A stretch of 64,000 nt of DNA from Haemophilus parainfluenzae (lineage in GTDB: Bacteria; Pseudomonadota; Gammaproteobacteria; Enterobacterales; Pasteurellaceae): the NCBI RefSeq assembly GCF_014931375.1, contig NZ_CP063117.1:1178001-1242000 (forward strand). Reading direction: 5' to 3'. The notes beneath the pieces are model-generated. The model worked only from the letters and a program-made list of their open reading frames with translations. It was not told where the DNA came from and made no database searches. The translations under genes and the position numbers were made by a program. Shown here piece after piece: positions 9,625-18,657 of the stretch (the first letter of the stretch is position 1; each line of letters starts with the position of its first letter).

Positions 9625-10206
9625 TTAACGGGATAAAATCGCTTTCACTTGTTTTTGTAATGTTGGTACTATTTCTTGTTCAAACCACGGATTCTTCTTG
9701 AGCCAAATTTGGTTGCGTGGAGAAGGGTGAACGAGCGGAAGAAATTGAGGGAGAAAATCACGGAAATGGTGAACAGTCTCAGTGACATTAAGGTTATTTT
9801 CTGGCAAATAGTATTTTTGTGCATATTGTCCAATGAGAATCGTCAGCTCAATATTGGGTAAATTAGCAAGAATTGCTGGATGCCATTTTTCCGCGAAACC
9901 TTTGCGCGGTGGTAAATCACCCGATTTTCCTTTCCCTGGGTAATAAAAATCCATTGGGATAACTGCAAACATACCTGAATGATAAAAGGTATCGCGATCC
10001 ACATCTAGCCATTCACGTAGGCGATCACCGCTTTTATCATTCCAATATAAACGACTTTCTTGGGCTTTAATTCCGGGGGCTTGTCCGACAATATTAATAC
10101 GAGCCGTGGTTGGTGCAGCAAAAAGCGGTTCAATGCCTTGTGACGTAAAAGATTGATTGTCAGGATCTTGCATGATGGATTGAGTGATTTGTGTAAGTGT
10201 TGGCAT
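9625..10206 (-). CDS. Uracil-DNA glycosylase-superfamily protein
   Basis: 193 aa. The N-terminal active-site-like motif G-Q-A-P-G is at 41-45 and the C-terminal H-P-S-P-R-N near 157-162; these are the two hallmarks of the UDG superfamily (families 4/5-like). The protein would therefore bind DNA bases in the UDG fold and may excise uracil or a related lesion; activity is not shown by sequence. It is not Ung family 1. Flanked by terminators on both sides, so probably expressed alone. Confidence 0.82.
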   Translation of the reverse strand: MPTLTQITQSIMQDPDNQSFTSQGIEPLFAAPTTARINIVGQAPGIKAQESRLYWNDKSGDRLREWLDVDRDTFYHSGMFAVIPMDFYYPGKGKSGDLPPRKGFAEKWHPAILANLPNIELTILIGQYAQKYYLPENNLNVTETVHHFRDFLPQFLPLVHPSPRNQIWLKKNPWFEQEIVPTLQKQVKAILSR

Positions 10207-10231
10207 GATTCTTCCTTATTTATTGAAATAA

Positions 10232-10258
10232 AAATAGCTCATTTTTGATGAGCTATTT
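10232..10258 (-). terminator. nrdD terminator
   Basis: 11-bp perfect stem AAATAGCTCAT/ATGAGCTATTT with a 5-base loop and a T-rich 3' flank on the minus strand, just past the nrdD stop. Confidence 0.85.
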
Positions 10259-10280
10259 TATCATAATAACGAAACGACCA

Positions 10281-12407
10281 TTATAGATGTTTTACACGGC
10301 GTTTTACTTCTTCCTGTTTACCCGCATTGAATGGGCGAGCATCAGGACTGCCGAGATAACCGCAAACTCGTCGGGTTACAGACACTTTTGCACTGTCATG
10401 GTTGCCACATTTCGGACAAACAAAGCCTTTACTTGTGCAATTAAATTCTCCTGTGAAACCACATTCGTAACATTCATCAATTGGCGTATTAGTGCCATAA
10501 TAAGGCACGCGATCGTAGCTATAATCCCACACATCTTCGAGTGCCTTCAGATTATGTTGAATATTTGGGTATTCGCCATAACAAATAAAGCCCCCGCTTG
10601 CTAATTCAGGATAAGGCATTTCAAAGTCTAATTTATCGTATGGATTCACTTTTTTCTCTACATCTAAGTGATAGCTATTAGTGTAGTAGCCTTTATCGGT
10701 AACGCCTTCAATGACTCCAAATTGTTTGGTATCTAAACGACAGAAGCGATCGCACAAGTTTTCACTTGGTGTGGAATAAAGGCTAAATGCATAGCCAGTT
10801 TCTTTCTGCCATTGTTTGACTGCTTCACTTAAACGACGCACAATCGCGATGCCTTTTTCGCGTAGTTGTTCATCGTCAAAAATATGCCCTTGTTTATACA
10901 GTGCATTGATGGTTTCGTGAATGCCAATATAGCCTAAAGAAATTGATGCTCGGCCATTTTTGAAAATATCCGCAACCTTATCATCAGCTTTTAAGCGAAC
11001 GCCACAAGCGCCTTCCATGTAGAGAATTGGTGCGACACGGGCTTTGGTATTTTCTAAGCGAGCGATACGTGTAAGCAAGGCTTTTTTCGCAAGGGCTAAG
11101 CGTTCATCTAAAGTGCGGTAGAATTTTTCTTCGTTTCCTTGTGCTTCAAGAGCAATACGAGGAAGGTTCAAACTCACCACGCCTAGATTATTGCGACCAT
11201 CATGCACTTCATGACCGTTTTCTTCATAAGCACCCAAGAAACTACGGCAACCCATTGGGGCTTTGAATGAGCCTGTGACTTTAACCACTTGATCATAGTT
11301 TAAAATATCTGGATACATGCGTTTTGAGGCGCATTCTAATGCTAGTTTTTTAATGTCATAGTTTGGATCTTGTTCGTTTTGGTTCACACCTTTTTTAATC
11401 GTAAAGACCAGTTTTGGGAAGACTGGCGTTTTGTGATTTTTACCCAAGCCACGAATACGGTTTTTCAAGATTGATTGCTGAATTAAACGTTCTTGCCAAC
11501 TTGTACCTAAGCCAAAACCAAAGGTGACAAACGGCGTTTGGCCATTGGACGTATGGAGCGTATTAACTTCATATTCAAGGGATTGAAACGCATCAAAACA
11601 TTCTTTTTCAATTAGCGCTTTGGCATAACCTTCAGCATCCTGAATTTGCCATTGGGCGGCATTTTTCAAATGTTTTTCAAAACTGAGTTGAACATAAGGC
11701 GCAAGCACTTCATCAATGCGATTGATGGTTGTACCGCCATAAATATGGCTGGCTACTTGAGCAATAATTTGTGCGGTAACTGCTGTTGCTGTGCCGATAG
11801 ATTTAGGCGGTTCAATTTCGGCATTACCCATTTTAAAACCATGTGAAAGCATGCCTTTGAGATCAACCAGCATACAGTTAAACATCGGGAAAAATGGCGC
11901 GTAATCTAAGTCGTGATAGTGGATTTCGCCTTTTTCGTGAGCTTCCACGACATCTCTTGGCAGAATGTGACGCTTGGCATGATGTTTTGCCACAATACCT
12001 GCTAGTAAATCACGTTGGGTAGGGATCACTTTCGCATCTTTATTTGCGTTTTCATTGAGTAATTCCACGTTGCTTTGTTCAATCAGCCCTTCAATTTCTT
12101 TGGTTAATTGGCTGCGTTTTTCACGAGCAAGATCACGATCGTGACGATATTCAATATAAGCACGTGCAATTTGTGGATACTTGCTTGTCATTAAGTGATC
12201 TTCAACGATTTTTTGAATCTGGTTGATATCAATTTCATGCTGATAGTGACTAAAAATCTCGGTATTAATTCGCTGGCTCAGATCATGGATATAAATTTCA
12301 TCAACAATATTGACCGCACTTGCCGCTTTTCTGATTGCATTAGTAATACGTTGTAGGTCAAACCCAATTCGTGAACCATCACGCTTAATCACGAAGAAAG
12401 CATTCAT
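10281..12407 (-). CDS. nrdD: Anaerobic ribonucleoside-triphosphate reductase
   Basis: 708 aa class III reductase that makes dNTPs from NTPs without oxygen using formate. There is an N-terminal ATP-cone (about 1-95) for allosteric control. The catalytic barrel includes M-G-C-R-S near 380. A C-terminal zinc site with two CxxC pairs (C-Y-E-C and C-P-K-C) is followed by the glycyl-radical loop R-V-C-G-Y, the radical glycine being G683. Its activase NrdG is encoded elsewhere in the window. The upstream region has FNR, Fur and NrdR sites, described separately. Confidence 0.98.
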   Translation of the reverse strand: MNAFFVIKRDGSRIGFDLQRITNAIRKAASAVNIVDEIYIHDLSQRINTEIFSHYQHEIDINQIQKIVEDHLMTSKYPQIARAYIEYRHDRDLAREKRSQLTKEIEGLIEQSNVELLNENANKDAKVIPTQRDLLAGIVAKHHAKRHILPRDVVEAHEKGEIHYHDLDYAPFFPMFNCMLVDLKGMLSHGFKMGNAEIEPPKSIGTATAVTAQIIAQVASHIYGGTTINRIDEVLAPYVQLSFEKHLKNAAQWQIQDAEGYAKALIEKECFDAFQSLEYEVNTLHTSNGQTPFVTFGFGLGTSWQERLIQQSILKNRIRGLGKNHKTPVFPKLVFTIKKGVNQNEQDPNYDIKKLALECASKRMYPDILNYDQVVKVTGSFKAPMGCRSFLGAYEENGHEVHDGRNNLGVVSLNLPRIALEAQGNEEKFYRTLDERLALAKKALLTRIARLENTKARVAPILYMEGACGVRLKADDKVADIFKNGRASISLGYIGIHETINALYKQGHIFDDEQLREKGIAIVRRLSEAVKQWQKETGYAFSLYSTPSENLCDRFCRLDTKQFGVIEGVTDKGYYTNSYHLDVEKKVNPYDKLDFEMPYPELASGGFICYGEYPNIQHNLKALEDVWDYSYDRVPYYGTNTPIDECYECGFTGEFNCTSKGFVCPKCGNHDSAKVSVTRRVCGYLGSPDARPFNAGKQEEVKRRVKHL

Positions 12408-12446
12408 TTTATGACTCCTATATAGGCTAACTTTAAAAAAACGAAA

Positions 12447-12494
12447 GCACTATATATAGTTTTATTTAATAGATCAACACACAATATGTAGTGT
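12447..12494 (-). promoter_or_regulatory. nrdD proximal promoter with paired NrdR boxes
   Basis: Two 16-bp boxes, GCACTATATATAGTTT (12447-12462) and ACACAATATGTAGTGT (12479-12494), match the NrdR consensus ACACwATATATwGTGT. They start 32 bp apart, about three helical turns, the usual NrdR pairing. A sigma-70 promoter lies between and within them on the minus strand: TTGATC at 12477-12472, spacer 17, TATAGT at 12454-12449, so binding would occlude it. NrdR represses ribonucleotide reductase genes when dATP is abundant. Confidence 0.88.
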
Positions 12495-12565
12495 TATTTT
12501 ATGTTTTTTGATGCTTAAAATTGTGGAGGAACCTTGCTAAATCTGGAAATCAAGAGAGTTTTTTA

Positions 12566-12613
12566 TTGAGAATTATTCTCAAATTATTTTTTAATAAATT
12601 TGATCTATGTCAA
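12566..12613 (-). promoter_or_regulatory. nrdD distal promoter: FNR site plus Fur box
   Basis: TTGAT-N4-GTCAA at 12600-12613 matches the FNR consensus TTGAT-N4-ATCAA at 9 of 10 positions. If FNR acts at -41.5, the -10 element would fall at 12577-12572, where the minus strand reads AATAAT (5 of 6 to TATAAT). That -10 lies inside a perfect 17-bp palindrome TTGAGAATTATTCTCAA (12566-12582) with Fur 7-1-7 character (12 of 14 to TGATAAT-N-ATTATCA). Predicted: activation without oxygen, repression by iron-loaded Fur. The operator assignments are inference from sequence. Confidence 0.65.
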
Positions 12614-12634
12614 GATTTTTGACAATAAAAAAAA

Positions 12635-12652
12635 CGGACGAAGAATCGTCCG
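12635..12652 (-). terminator. grpE terminator
   Basis: CGGACGA/TCGTCCG hairpin with a run of eight T on the minus strand, directly after the grpE stop and before the nrdD FNR site. Confidence 0.88.
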
Positions 12653-12675
12653 CTCTTTAAGTCATAGAAAAGAAA

Positions 12676-13251
12676 TTAAGCTGCAACCATTACCATGGCT
12701 GGGCGAATCACTCGACCATTTAAGGTATAACCTTTTTGTAAAACGGTAGTGATTTGATTCGTTGCAAAGCCTTCTGCTGGTTGCATAGAGATAGCTTGGT
12801 GAAGATCCGGATTAAAGGTATCACCTACTGCACCAACAGGCTCGATACCAAAGCGAGAAACCGTTGAGAGTAACTCTTTTAAAGTCAGCTCGACACCATC
12901 GAATAGTGCTTTGATGTTTTCATCTTCCTTATTGGCTGGTGTAGCAAGCGCACGCTCTAAGTTATCAATGGTATTTAAAATGTCTTTTGAGAATTTTTCG
13001 AGCGCAAATTTATGTGCTTTTTCGATGTCTTGTTCACTGCGACGACGCATATTGTCAATTTCAGCACGCGTACGAAGCAATAAATCTTGCTCTTTTTTAG
13101 AGGTTTCTTCTACTTGTGCTTTTAATTGTTCTTCAAGTTCTTGTACACGGGCAATCGCTTCTTCTAACGGATCTTCCGTTGAGGTGGTTTCTTGCTGAAC
13201 TTCTTCAACAAGTTCTTCATTTTCATTTAAGTTTTGTGCTTGTTCTGACAT
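12676..13251 (-). CDS. grpE: Nucleotide exchange factor GrpE
   Basis: Dimeric exchange factor for DnaK. The N-terminus is an acidic tail (1-45), followed by a long coiled coil (about 46-130, E-Q-L-K-A-Q-V-E type heptads) and a C-terminal beta domain with the family motif R-V-I-R-P-A-M-V. The start is placed at the ATG at 13251 because GGAG lies seven bases upstream; the ATG at 13263 overlaps that ribosome site and is unlikely to be used. Divergent from nadK. Confidence 0.96.
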   Translation of the reverse strand: MSEQAQNLNENEELVEEVQQETTSTEDPLEEAIARVQELEEQLKAQVEETSKKEQDLLLRTRAEIDNMRRRSEQDIEKAHKFALEKFSKDILNTIDNLERALATPANKEDENIKALFDGVELTLKELLSTVSRFGIEPVGAVGDTFNPDLHQAISMQPAEGFATNQITTVLQKGYTLNGRVIRPAMVMVAA

Positions 13252-13381
13252 CTTTTTCTCCATTTATCAAAAATTAGTGCTATTTTAGCAAAACTGAATT
13301 GCTATGTAATATAATGGCTAAAATTTTAAATTCAAGTGCGGTCAAAAATCAGTAAGTCTGTACTTGGGAGCAATCATAGTT

Positions 13382-14272
13382 ATGGATGAATTAGTCAAAT
13401 CATTTAAAACCATCGCCTTGATGGGAAAACCACGTCGCGATATTAATTTGCAAATGCATAAAAACTTGTATCAATGGCTGAAAGAGCGAGGATATCAAGT
13501 TTTAGTTGAAAAAGAAGTGGGGGAAAAATTCGGTTTACCGGAAGAGGTGTTAGCAACGGTTGAAGAAATTGGAGAGCAAGCTCAACTCGTGATTGTAATC
13601 GGTGGTGATGGCAATATGCTAGGGCGTGCTCGCATTTTGGCTAAATATAATATTCCAATGATTGGTATTAACCGAGGCAACTTAGGCTTTTTGACCGATA
13701 TTGACCCGAAAAATGCTTATGCACAGCTCGAAGCGTGTTTAGAACATGGTGAATTTTTTGTAGAAGAGCGTTTTTTATTGGAAGCTAAAATTGAACGAAA
13801 CGGAGAAATTATCTCCAGTAGTAATGCCGTAAATGAGGCGGTGATTCACCCAGCTAAAATTGCGCACATGATTGATTTCCATGTTTACATCAATGATAAA
13901 TTCGCGTTTTCTCAGCGTTCAGATGGCTTGATTGTTTCCACTCCCACAGGTTCAACCGCTTATTCGCTTTCCGCAGGCGGCCCAATTTTAACGCCAAATT
14001 TAAATGCGATTGCCCTTGTGCCGATGTTCCCACATACACTTTCTTCTCGACCATTAGTAATTGATGGCGATAGCAAAATTTCAATTCGTTTTGCGGAACA
14101 TAATACTTCACAGTTGGAATTAGGCTGTGATAGTCAAATTGCGCTAGATTTTTCTCCTGATGATATCGTTCACATTGAAAAAAGCCCGCATAAACTGCGC
14201 CTATTACACCTAAAAAATTATAATTATTACAATGTATTAAGCACAAAATTAGGCTGGCTTAAAAATTTCTAA
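13382..14272 (+). CDS. nadK: NAD kinase
   Basis: 296 aa; phosphorylates NAD to NADP. It has G-G-D-G-N-M-L near 72-78, the N-E-A-V substrate loop near 150 and T-P-T-G-S-T-A-Y-S near 185, all diagnostic for the family. The ATG at 13382 is preferred: GGGAG lies 11 bases upstream, whereas the longer frame would start at a TTG at 13364 with no ribosome site. It is followed 78 bases later by recN on the same strand, the order seen in many gamma-proteobacteria, but recN has its own SOS promoter. Confidence 0.97.
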   Translation: MDELVKSFKTIALMGKPRRDINLQMHKNLYQWLKERGYQVLVEKEVGEKFGLPEEVLATVEEIGEQAQLVIVIGGDGNMLGRARILAKYNIPMIGINRGNLGFLTDIDPKNAYAQLEACLEHGEFFVEERFLLEAKIERNGEIISSSNAVNEAVIHPAKIAHMIDFHVYINDKFAFSQRSDGLIVSTPTGSTAYSLSAGGPILTPNLNAIALVPMFPHTLSSRPLVIDGDSKISIRFAEHNTSQLELGCDSQIALDFSPDDIVHIEKSPHKLRLLHLKNYNYYNVLSTKLGWLKNF

Positions 14273-14291
14273 TCCCAAAAGTTTAAAAATC

Positions 14292-14334
14292 TCTTTACTG
14301 TATATTGTAACAGTTATAATATATGGATATACAG
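14292..14334 (+). promoter_or_regulatory. recN promoter with LexA (SOS) box
   Basis: CTG-N10-CAG at 14298-14313 (CTGTATATTGTAACAG) fits the LexA consensus CTGTATATATATACAG with few differences. It overlaps a perfect TATAAT at 14315-14320 from the upstream side. A second half-site, ATATACAGT at 14326-14334, could make a degenerate tandem operator; E. coli recN also has more than one LexA box. Confidence 0.85.
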
Positions 14335-14350
14335 TTAAGGAGATTTTTTT

Positions 14351-16027
14351 ATGCTAACCCAACTTACCATCAATAATTTTGCAATTGTTCGTCAATTAGA
14401 GATTGAATTGGCGAAAGGAATGTCTGTGATCACGGGGGAAACTGGCGCAGGAAAATCCATTGCTATTGATGCATTGGGGTTATGCTTAGGGCAACGTATT
14501 GAAACGTCTATGGTTCGAGAAGGGCAGGAAAGAGCCGAAATCTGCGCCACCTTTTTTATTGAACCAACGAACCCCGCTTATCAATGGTTGCAAGAGCAAG
14601 AATTGCAAGATCCTGATAATCCCTCTGATTGTATTTTACGCCGTGTCATTAATGCAGATGGGCGTTCTAAAGCCTTTATTAATAGCACGCCTGTATCAGC
14701 TTCTCAATTAAAAGAAATTGGTCAATATCTTATTCATATTAATGGGCAGCACGCTTCACAGTTATTATTGAAAAATGATTATCAGCTTCAGTTGATGGAT
14801 ACATTTGCACATCACCATGATTTGCTCGCACAAATGCGAGAAGATTATCGTGCGTGGAAAAATCTTCAAACGCAAGTTAAAACCTTCCAACAAAAAGTTG
14901 CTGAAAATGAAGCGAAGAAACAACTTTTACAATATCAGGTAGAAGAGTTGGATGAGTTTGCGCTTCGTCCAAATGAATATTTGGAATTGGAAGAGGATCA
15001 ACGTCGTCTATCAAATAGCGAACAGCTGACACAGTTATCACAATCAGCCTTACAGCTACTCAGTGAAAATGAGACTGTGAGTATCGATTCTATGCTTTAT
15101 CGTGCGATGCAGTACATTGATGAATTAAGCGAATTAGATCCTCGCTATGCTTCCGTTCAAACAATGTTGAATGATGCACTTATCCAAGTGCAAGAGGCGA
15201 CAAGTGAAGTCCAACATCTTGCATCTCATATTGAGCAAGATCCAATCTTGTTACAAGAGATTGAGAAGCGTTTAGGTCAAGCTTTACAACTCGCTCGCAA
15301 GCACAATGTGAAACCTGAAGAGTTGGTGGAATGGCATCAAAAATTAAAAGCAGAATTGACCGCACTTTTAGATTTTTCAGAAAGTGAAGAGCGTCTTCTT
15401 CTAGAAGAAAAAGCAGCCTTTGAGAAAATGCAACATACGGCAAAACAATTGCATGAAAGCCGTTGCCAAGCTGCAGGAAAATTAGCACAGCAGGTTACAC
15501 ATTCTATCAAAGGGCTTGCAATGGAGAATGCCGAGTTTTTCATTGAAGTGGATTCAGATTTAACTAAAGTGACGGCAAATGGGGCAGATAATATCGTCTT
15601 TACTTTACGCAGTAATCTAGGACAGCAGGCACAACCGCTAGCAAAAGTGGCATCTGGTGGTGAGCTTTCTCGTATTTCATTAGCGATTCAAGTCTTAACG
15701 TCCGATCAATCGGCGATTCCGACGTTAATTTTTGATGAAGTTGATGTTGGCATTAGCGGAAAAACGGCGAGTGTAGTGGGTAAATTATTACGTCAATTAG
15801 GCGATAAATGCCAAGTACTTTGTGTGACCCATTTACCACAAGTCGCATGTCATGGACATCATCAATTTAATGTAGAGAAATTTACCGTTGGTGATAAAAC
15901 TGAAACCAAAATGACTGCACTTTCTCAAGAAGAGAGAGTTCCAGCTCTTGCAAGATTACTGGGTGGCAGTGAAATTACAGAACTAGCCTTGGCGAATGCG
16001 CAAGAAATGTTGGATTTAGTGAAGTAA
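14351..16027 (+). CDS. recN: DNA repair protein RecN
   Basis: 558-aa SMC-like ATPase for double-strand-break repair. Walker A G-E-T-G-A-G-K-S at 29-36, long coiled coil through about 150-370, C-terminal signature (V-A-S-G-G-E-L-S-R-I near 433) and Walker B (T-L-I-F-D-E-V-D near 458). The ribosome site TAAGGAG is nine bases before the ATG. SOS regulation is expected from the LexA box in its promoter. RecN also matters for recombination of incoming DNA in competent cells. Confidence 0.97.
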   Translation: MLTQLTINNFAIVRQLEIELAKGMSVITGETGAGKSIAIDALGLCLGQRIETSMVREGQERAEICATFFIEPTNPAYQWLQEQELQDPDNPSDCILRRVINADGRSKAFINSTPVSASQLKEIGQYLIHINGQHASQLLLKNDYQLQLMDTFAHHHDLLAQMREDYRAWKNLQTQVKTFQQKVAENEAKKQLLQYQVEELDEFALRPNEYLELEEDQRRLSNSEQLTQLSQSALQLLSENETVSIDSMLYRAMQYIDELSELDPRYASVQTMLNDALIQVQEATSEVQHLASHIEQDPILLQEIEKRLGQALQLARKHNVKPEELVEWHQKLKAELTALLDFSESEERLLLEEKAAFEKMQHTAKQLHESRCQAAGKLAQQVTHSIKGLAMENAEFFIEVDSDLTKVTANGADNIVFTLRSNLGQQAQPLAKVASGGELSRISLAIQVLTSDQSAIPTLIFDEVDVGISGKTASVVGKLLRQLGDKCQVLCVTHLPQVACHGHHQFNVEKFTVGDKTETKMTALSQEERVPALARLLGGSEITELALANAQEMLDLVK

Positions 16028-16039
16028 AATCAGGTAAAT

Positions 16040-16062
16040 AAATGGGCGCTTGTCGCCCATTT
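16040..16062 (+). terminator. Possible recN terminator
   Basis: AAATGGGCG/CGCCCATTT hairpin 13 bases after the recN stop. The following T-run is poor (TTTAATG), so termination may be weak. Confidence 0.5.
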
Positions 16063-16139
16063 AATGCATTAATGAGCTGAATTTTGTCGTAAAGCTTAGA
16101 TTCTTCTTGTCACATTTTAAAAATACTTGATAGGAATGC

Positions 16140-16191
16140 TTGCTTATTAGTCAAAAAAGCGTATTATAGACGTCTATACGTCAATACATCC
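16140..16191 (+). promoter_or_regulatory. metK promoter with tandem MetJ boxes
   Basis: Three abutting 8-mers at 16168, 16176 and 16184 read AGACGTCT (8 of 8 to the met box), ATACGTCA (6 of 8) and ATACATCC (5 of 8). They lie immediately downstream of a TTGCTT-16-TATTAT promoter (16140-16145, 16162-16167). MetJ binds cooperatively to such tandem arrays with S-adenosylmethionine as co-repressor, giving end-product control of SAM synthesis. Confidence 0.85.
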
Positions 16192-16206
16192 AAAAGAAGA
16201 GAACTT

Positions 16207-17361
16207 ATGTCTAGCTATTTATTTACTTCTGAATCGGTTTCAGAAGGACATCCAGATAAGATTGCCGATCAAATTTCTGATGCGGTACTTGATGAAATTT
16301 TAAAACAAGATCCTAAAGCACGTGTGGCTTGCGAAACCTATGTAAAAACAGGGATGGCGTTAGTCGGTGGTGAAATTACTACATCAGCATGGGTTGATAT
16401 TGAAAATCTCACTCGCCAAGTCATCTGTGATATTGGTTACAAACACTCAGAAATGGGGTTTGATGGCAATTCTTGTGCGGTATTAAATGCGATTGGTAAA
16501 CAATCATCTGATATTAACCAAGGTGTGGATCGTGAGAATCCATTAGATCAAGGTGCGGGTGACCAAGGGATCATGTTTGGTTATGCGACAAATGAAACGG
16601 AAGTCTTGATGCCTGCGGCGATTACTTATGCGCATCGTTTAATGGAAAAACAAGCTGAAGTGCGTAAAAGTGGCAAATTAGCATGGTTACGCCCTGATGC
16701 GAAAAGCCAAGTGACCTTAAAATACGAAGATAACAAAATCGTGGGTGTAGATGCAGTCGTCCTTTCTACACAACATAGTGAAGAAGTGTCACAAAAAGAA
16801 ATTTATGAAGGCGTGATGGAAGAAATCATCAAGCCAATTTTGCCAAGTGAATGGTTATCTCAACAAACAAAATATTTCATCAACCCAACTGGTCGTTTTG
16901 TGATTGGTGGCCCAATGGGAGACTGTGGCTTAACAGGTCGTAAAATCATTGTCGATACATACGGTGGCGCAGCTCGTCATGGTGGTGGTGCATTTTCTGG
17001 TAAAGATCCATCAAAAGTAGACCGTTCAGCGGCTTATGCAGCACGTTATGTGGCAAAAAATATCGTTGCGGCTGGCCTTGCAGATCGTTGTGAAATTCAA
17101 CTTTCTTATGCAATTGGTGTGGCAGAGCCAACTTCTATCATGGTAGAAACCTTTGGTACAGGAAAAGTATCAAACGAAGTATTGGTTAAGTTAGTGCGTG
17201 AATTCTTTGATTTACGCCCTTATGGTTTAATTAAAATGTTAAATTTAATTCAACCAATCTATCGCCAAACTGCGGCGTATGGACACTTTGGTCGTGAACA
17301 GTTCCCATGGGAAAAAGTAGATCGCGCTGAAGAATTACGTGCGGTAGCAGGTCTAAAATAA
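16207..17361 (+). CDS. metK: S-adenosylmethionine synthetase
   Basis: 384 aa, full length. Makes SAM from methionine and ATP. Motifs: E-G-H-P-D-K near 13-18, G-A-G-D-Q-G near 117-122 (the methionine loop region), and the P-loop-like G-G-G-A-F-S-G-K-D near 259-267. The ribosome site AAGAAGAGA precedes the ATG. It is a single-gene unit with a MetJ operator in front and a strong terminator behind. Confidence 0.98.
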   Translation: MSSYLFTSESVSEGHPDKIADQISDAVLDEILKQDPKARVACETYVKTGMALVGGEITTSAWVDIENLTRQVICDIGYKHSEMGFDGNSCAVLNAIGKQSSDINQGVDRENPLDQGAGDQGIMFGYATNETEVLMPAAITYAHRLMEKQAEVRKSGKLAWLRPDAKSQVTLKYEDNKIVGVDAVVLSTQHSEEVSQKEIYEGVMEEIIKPILPSEWLSQQTKYFINPTGRFVIGGPMGDCGLTGRKIIVDTYGGAARHGGGAFSGKDPSKVDRSAAYAARYVAKNIVAAGLADRCEIQLSYAIGVAEPTSIMVETFGTGKVSNEVLVKLVREFFDLRPYGLIKMLNLIQPIYRQTAAYGHFGREQFPWEKVDRAEELRAVAGLK

Positions 17362-17381
17362 GTAAATTAAATGTATATGAT

Positions 17382-17406
17382 AAAAACCGCTAATTTAGCG
17401 GTTTTT
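17382..17406 (+). terminator. metK terminator
   Basis: AAAAACCGCTAA/TTAGCGGTTTTT with the T-tract TTTTTGTTT. Confidence 0.88.
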
Positions 17407-17417
17407 GTTTACTTAGC

Positions 17418-17933
17418 ATGATGATGTCATCTCAAACTCAGTTTCGGCATTTAAAAATGCAGGTGCAACGCAAGCTTGCAGAAACATTACAACTGGCTGA
17501 ACGTCACTTTCAACAGAAATTTCCTATTCCGACAATCAGTTATGACTTGCGAGGTGTAAAGGCCGGCGTTGCATACTTGCAGAAAAATGAGATTAAATTT
17601 AACCGCACTTTGCTACTCGAGAACTCAGATGAATTTATTCATCAGGTTGTTCCCCATGAATTAGCCCATCTTATTGTGTATCAAGTATTTGGTCGAGTGA
17701 AATCGCATGGACAGGAATGGCAAGCGGTGATGACACAGTTATTTAATCTTCCAGCTGATACTTGCCATCAATTCGATGTGGAAAGTGTACAGGGTAAAAT
17801 GTTTGCTTATCAATGCGAATGTCAGACCCATTATTTAACGATTCGTCGGCATAATCGCATTCAACGAGATAAAATTGCCTATTTATGTCGAAAATGTCAG
17901 GGAAAATTGGTTTTTCATAGTGAAAATTCATAA
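17418..17933 (+). CDS. sprT: SprT-family zinc-binding protein
   Basis: 171 aa. An H-E-L-A-H zinc-protease-type helix at 80-84 is followed by a C-terminal cysteine pair region (C-E-C near 134-136 and C-R-K-C near 158-161), the SprT-like layout. Eukaryotic relatives (SPRTN) cleave DNA-protein crosslinks; the bacterial role is not settled. The start is uncertain among three consecutive or near ATGs at 17418-17426, since no clear ribosome site precedes them. Confidence 0.85.
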   Translation: MMMSSQTQFRHLKMQVQRKLAETLQLAERHFQQKFPIPTISYDLRGVKAGVAYLQKNEIKFNRTLLLENSDEFIHQVVPHELAHLIVYQVFGRVKSHGQEWQAVMTQLFNLPADTCHQFDVESVQGKMFAYQCECQTHYLTIRRHNRIQRDKIAYLCRKCQGKLVFHSENS

Positions 17934-17983
17934 GCAGTGTGGTATATTTCTAGTGTTTTCAATCAAATAACAGGGGTTATCCA

Positions 17984-18502
17984 ATGAAAAAATCATTATT
18001 AGCTATCGTTGTCGGTGCATTAGCGGTTGCTTCAACTGCAAATGCAGGTTTATATGCAGAAGGTGATCTTGGTCTTTCAAGAACTAAATTAACCAATGGT
18101 GGTTCAAGCAAAACTAAAATTGAGCCTCGTGTTGCAGTAGGTTACAAATTAGGTAATGTGCGTGTAGCAGGTGATTATACTCATCACGGTAACTTCCAAG
18201 GAACTAAAGTTCAAGGTTTAGGTGCGACAGTATTCTATGACTTCGATACCAACTCTCAAATTGAACCTTATGTTGGTGCTCGTCTTGCGGCAAACCGTTT
18301 CAAATTTGAAGAACGTGCGGATCAACGCTATAAAAGCTCTTCTGAAACCAAAGTGGGTTATGGTGTGGTCGCGGGTGCTAAATATAAATTAGCAGACAAA
18401 GTGTATGCAAATGGCGGTTTAGAATATAACCGTTTAGGTAGCTTTGACGATACTAAAGTGAATAACTATGGCGCTAAAGTGGGCGTAGGTTACGAATTCT
18501 AA
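17984..18502 (+). CDS. Opacity-family outer membrane beta-barrel protein
   Basis: 172 aa. A cleavable signal peptide (1-21, ending A-N-A) is followed by alternating amphipathic strands and a C-terminal aromatic Y-E-F, the signature for Bam-dependent outer membrane insertion. Size and pattern fit an eight-stranded Opa/OmpA-like barrel. In Neisseria, Opa proteins are adhesins; here the surface loops are short and no pentamer repeat is present in the signal sequence, so no phase variation of that type is expected. Monocistronic with its own terminator. Confidence 0.85.
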   Translation: MKKSLLAIVVGALAVASTANAGLYAEGDLGLSRTKLTNGGSSKTKIEPRVAVGYKLGNVRVAGDYTHHGNFQGTKVQGLGATVFYDFDTNSQIEPYVGARLAANRFKFEERADQRYKSSSETKVGYGVVAGAKYKLADKVYANGGLEYNRLGSFDDTKVNNYGAKVGVGYEF

Positions 18503-18513
18503 TTTCCCTTTTG

Positions 18514-18544
18514 AAAAGTGCGGTTGATTTTCACCGCACTTTTT
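18514..18544 (+). terminator. Paired-uptake-sequence terminator after the Opa-like gene
   Basis: AAAAGTGCGGT/ACCGCACTTTT stem, 9-base loop, then a T-run. Confidence 0.88.
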
Positions 18545-18604
18545 TTGTGGGATGTAAAAGTTTGTATCGTGTTAATCTATTTGTGATTAATTCATGTAGT
18601 AGTT

Positions 18605-18637
18605 AAAATCCTCGTTCTAAATGAAATCGAGGATTTT
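18605..18637 (+). terminator. Terminator-like hairpin in the leader of the ArsC-like gene
   Basis: 10-bp stem AAAATCCTCG/CGAGGATTTT with a 13-base loop and TTTTTTA. It lies after the Opa terminator and only about 10 bases before the ribosome site (AGAGGTGAG) of the next gene, so it may attenuate that gene or end a short upstream transcript. Confidence 0.6.
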
Positions 18638-18657
18638 TTATTTTTAGAGGTGAGAAT

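Noticed and set aside
13308..13336. Possible sigma-32 promoter for grpE (CTTGAA ... GCCATTAT)
   Set aside because: The spacing is two to three bases too short against E. coli heat-shock promoters, and a sigma-70 reading (TTGAAT-16-TATATT) explains the same bases.
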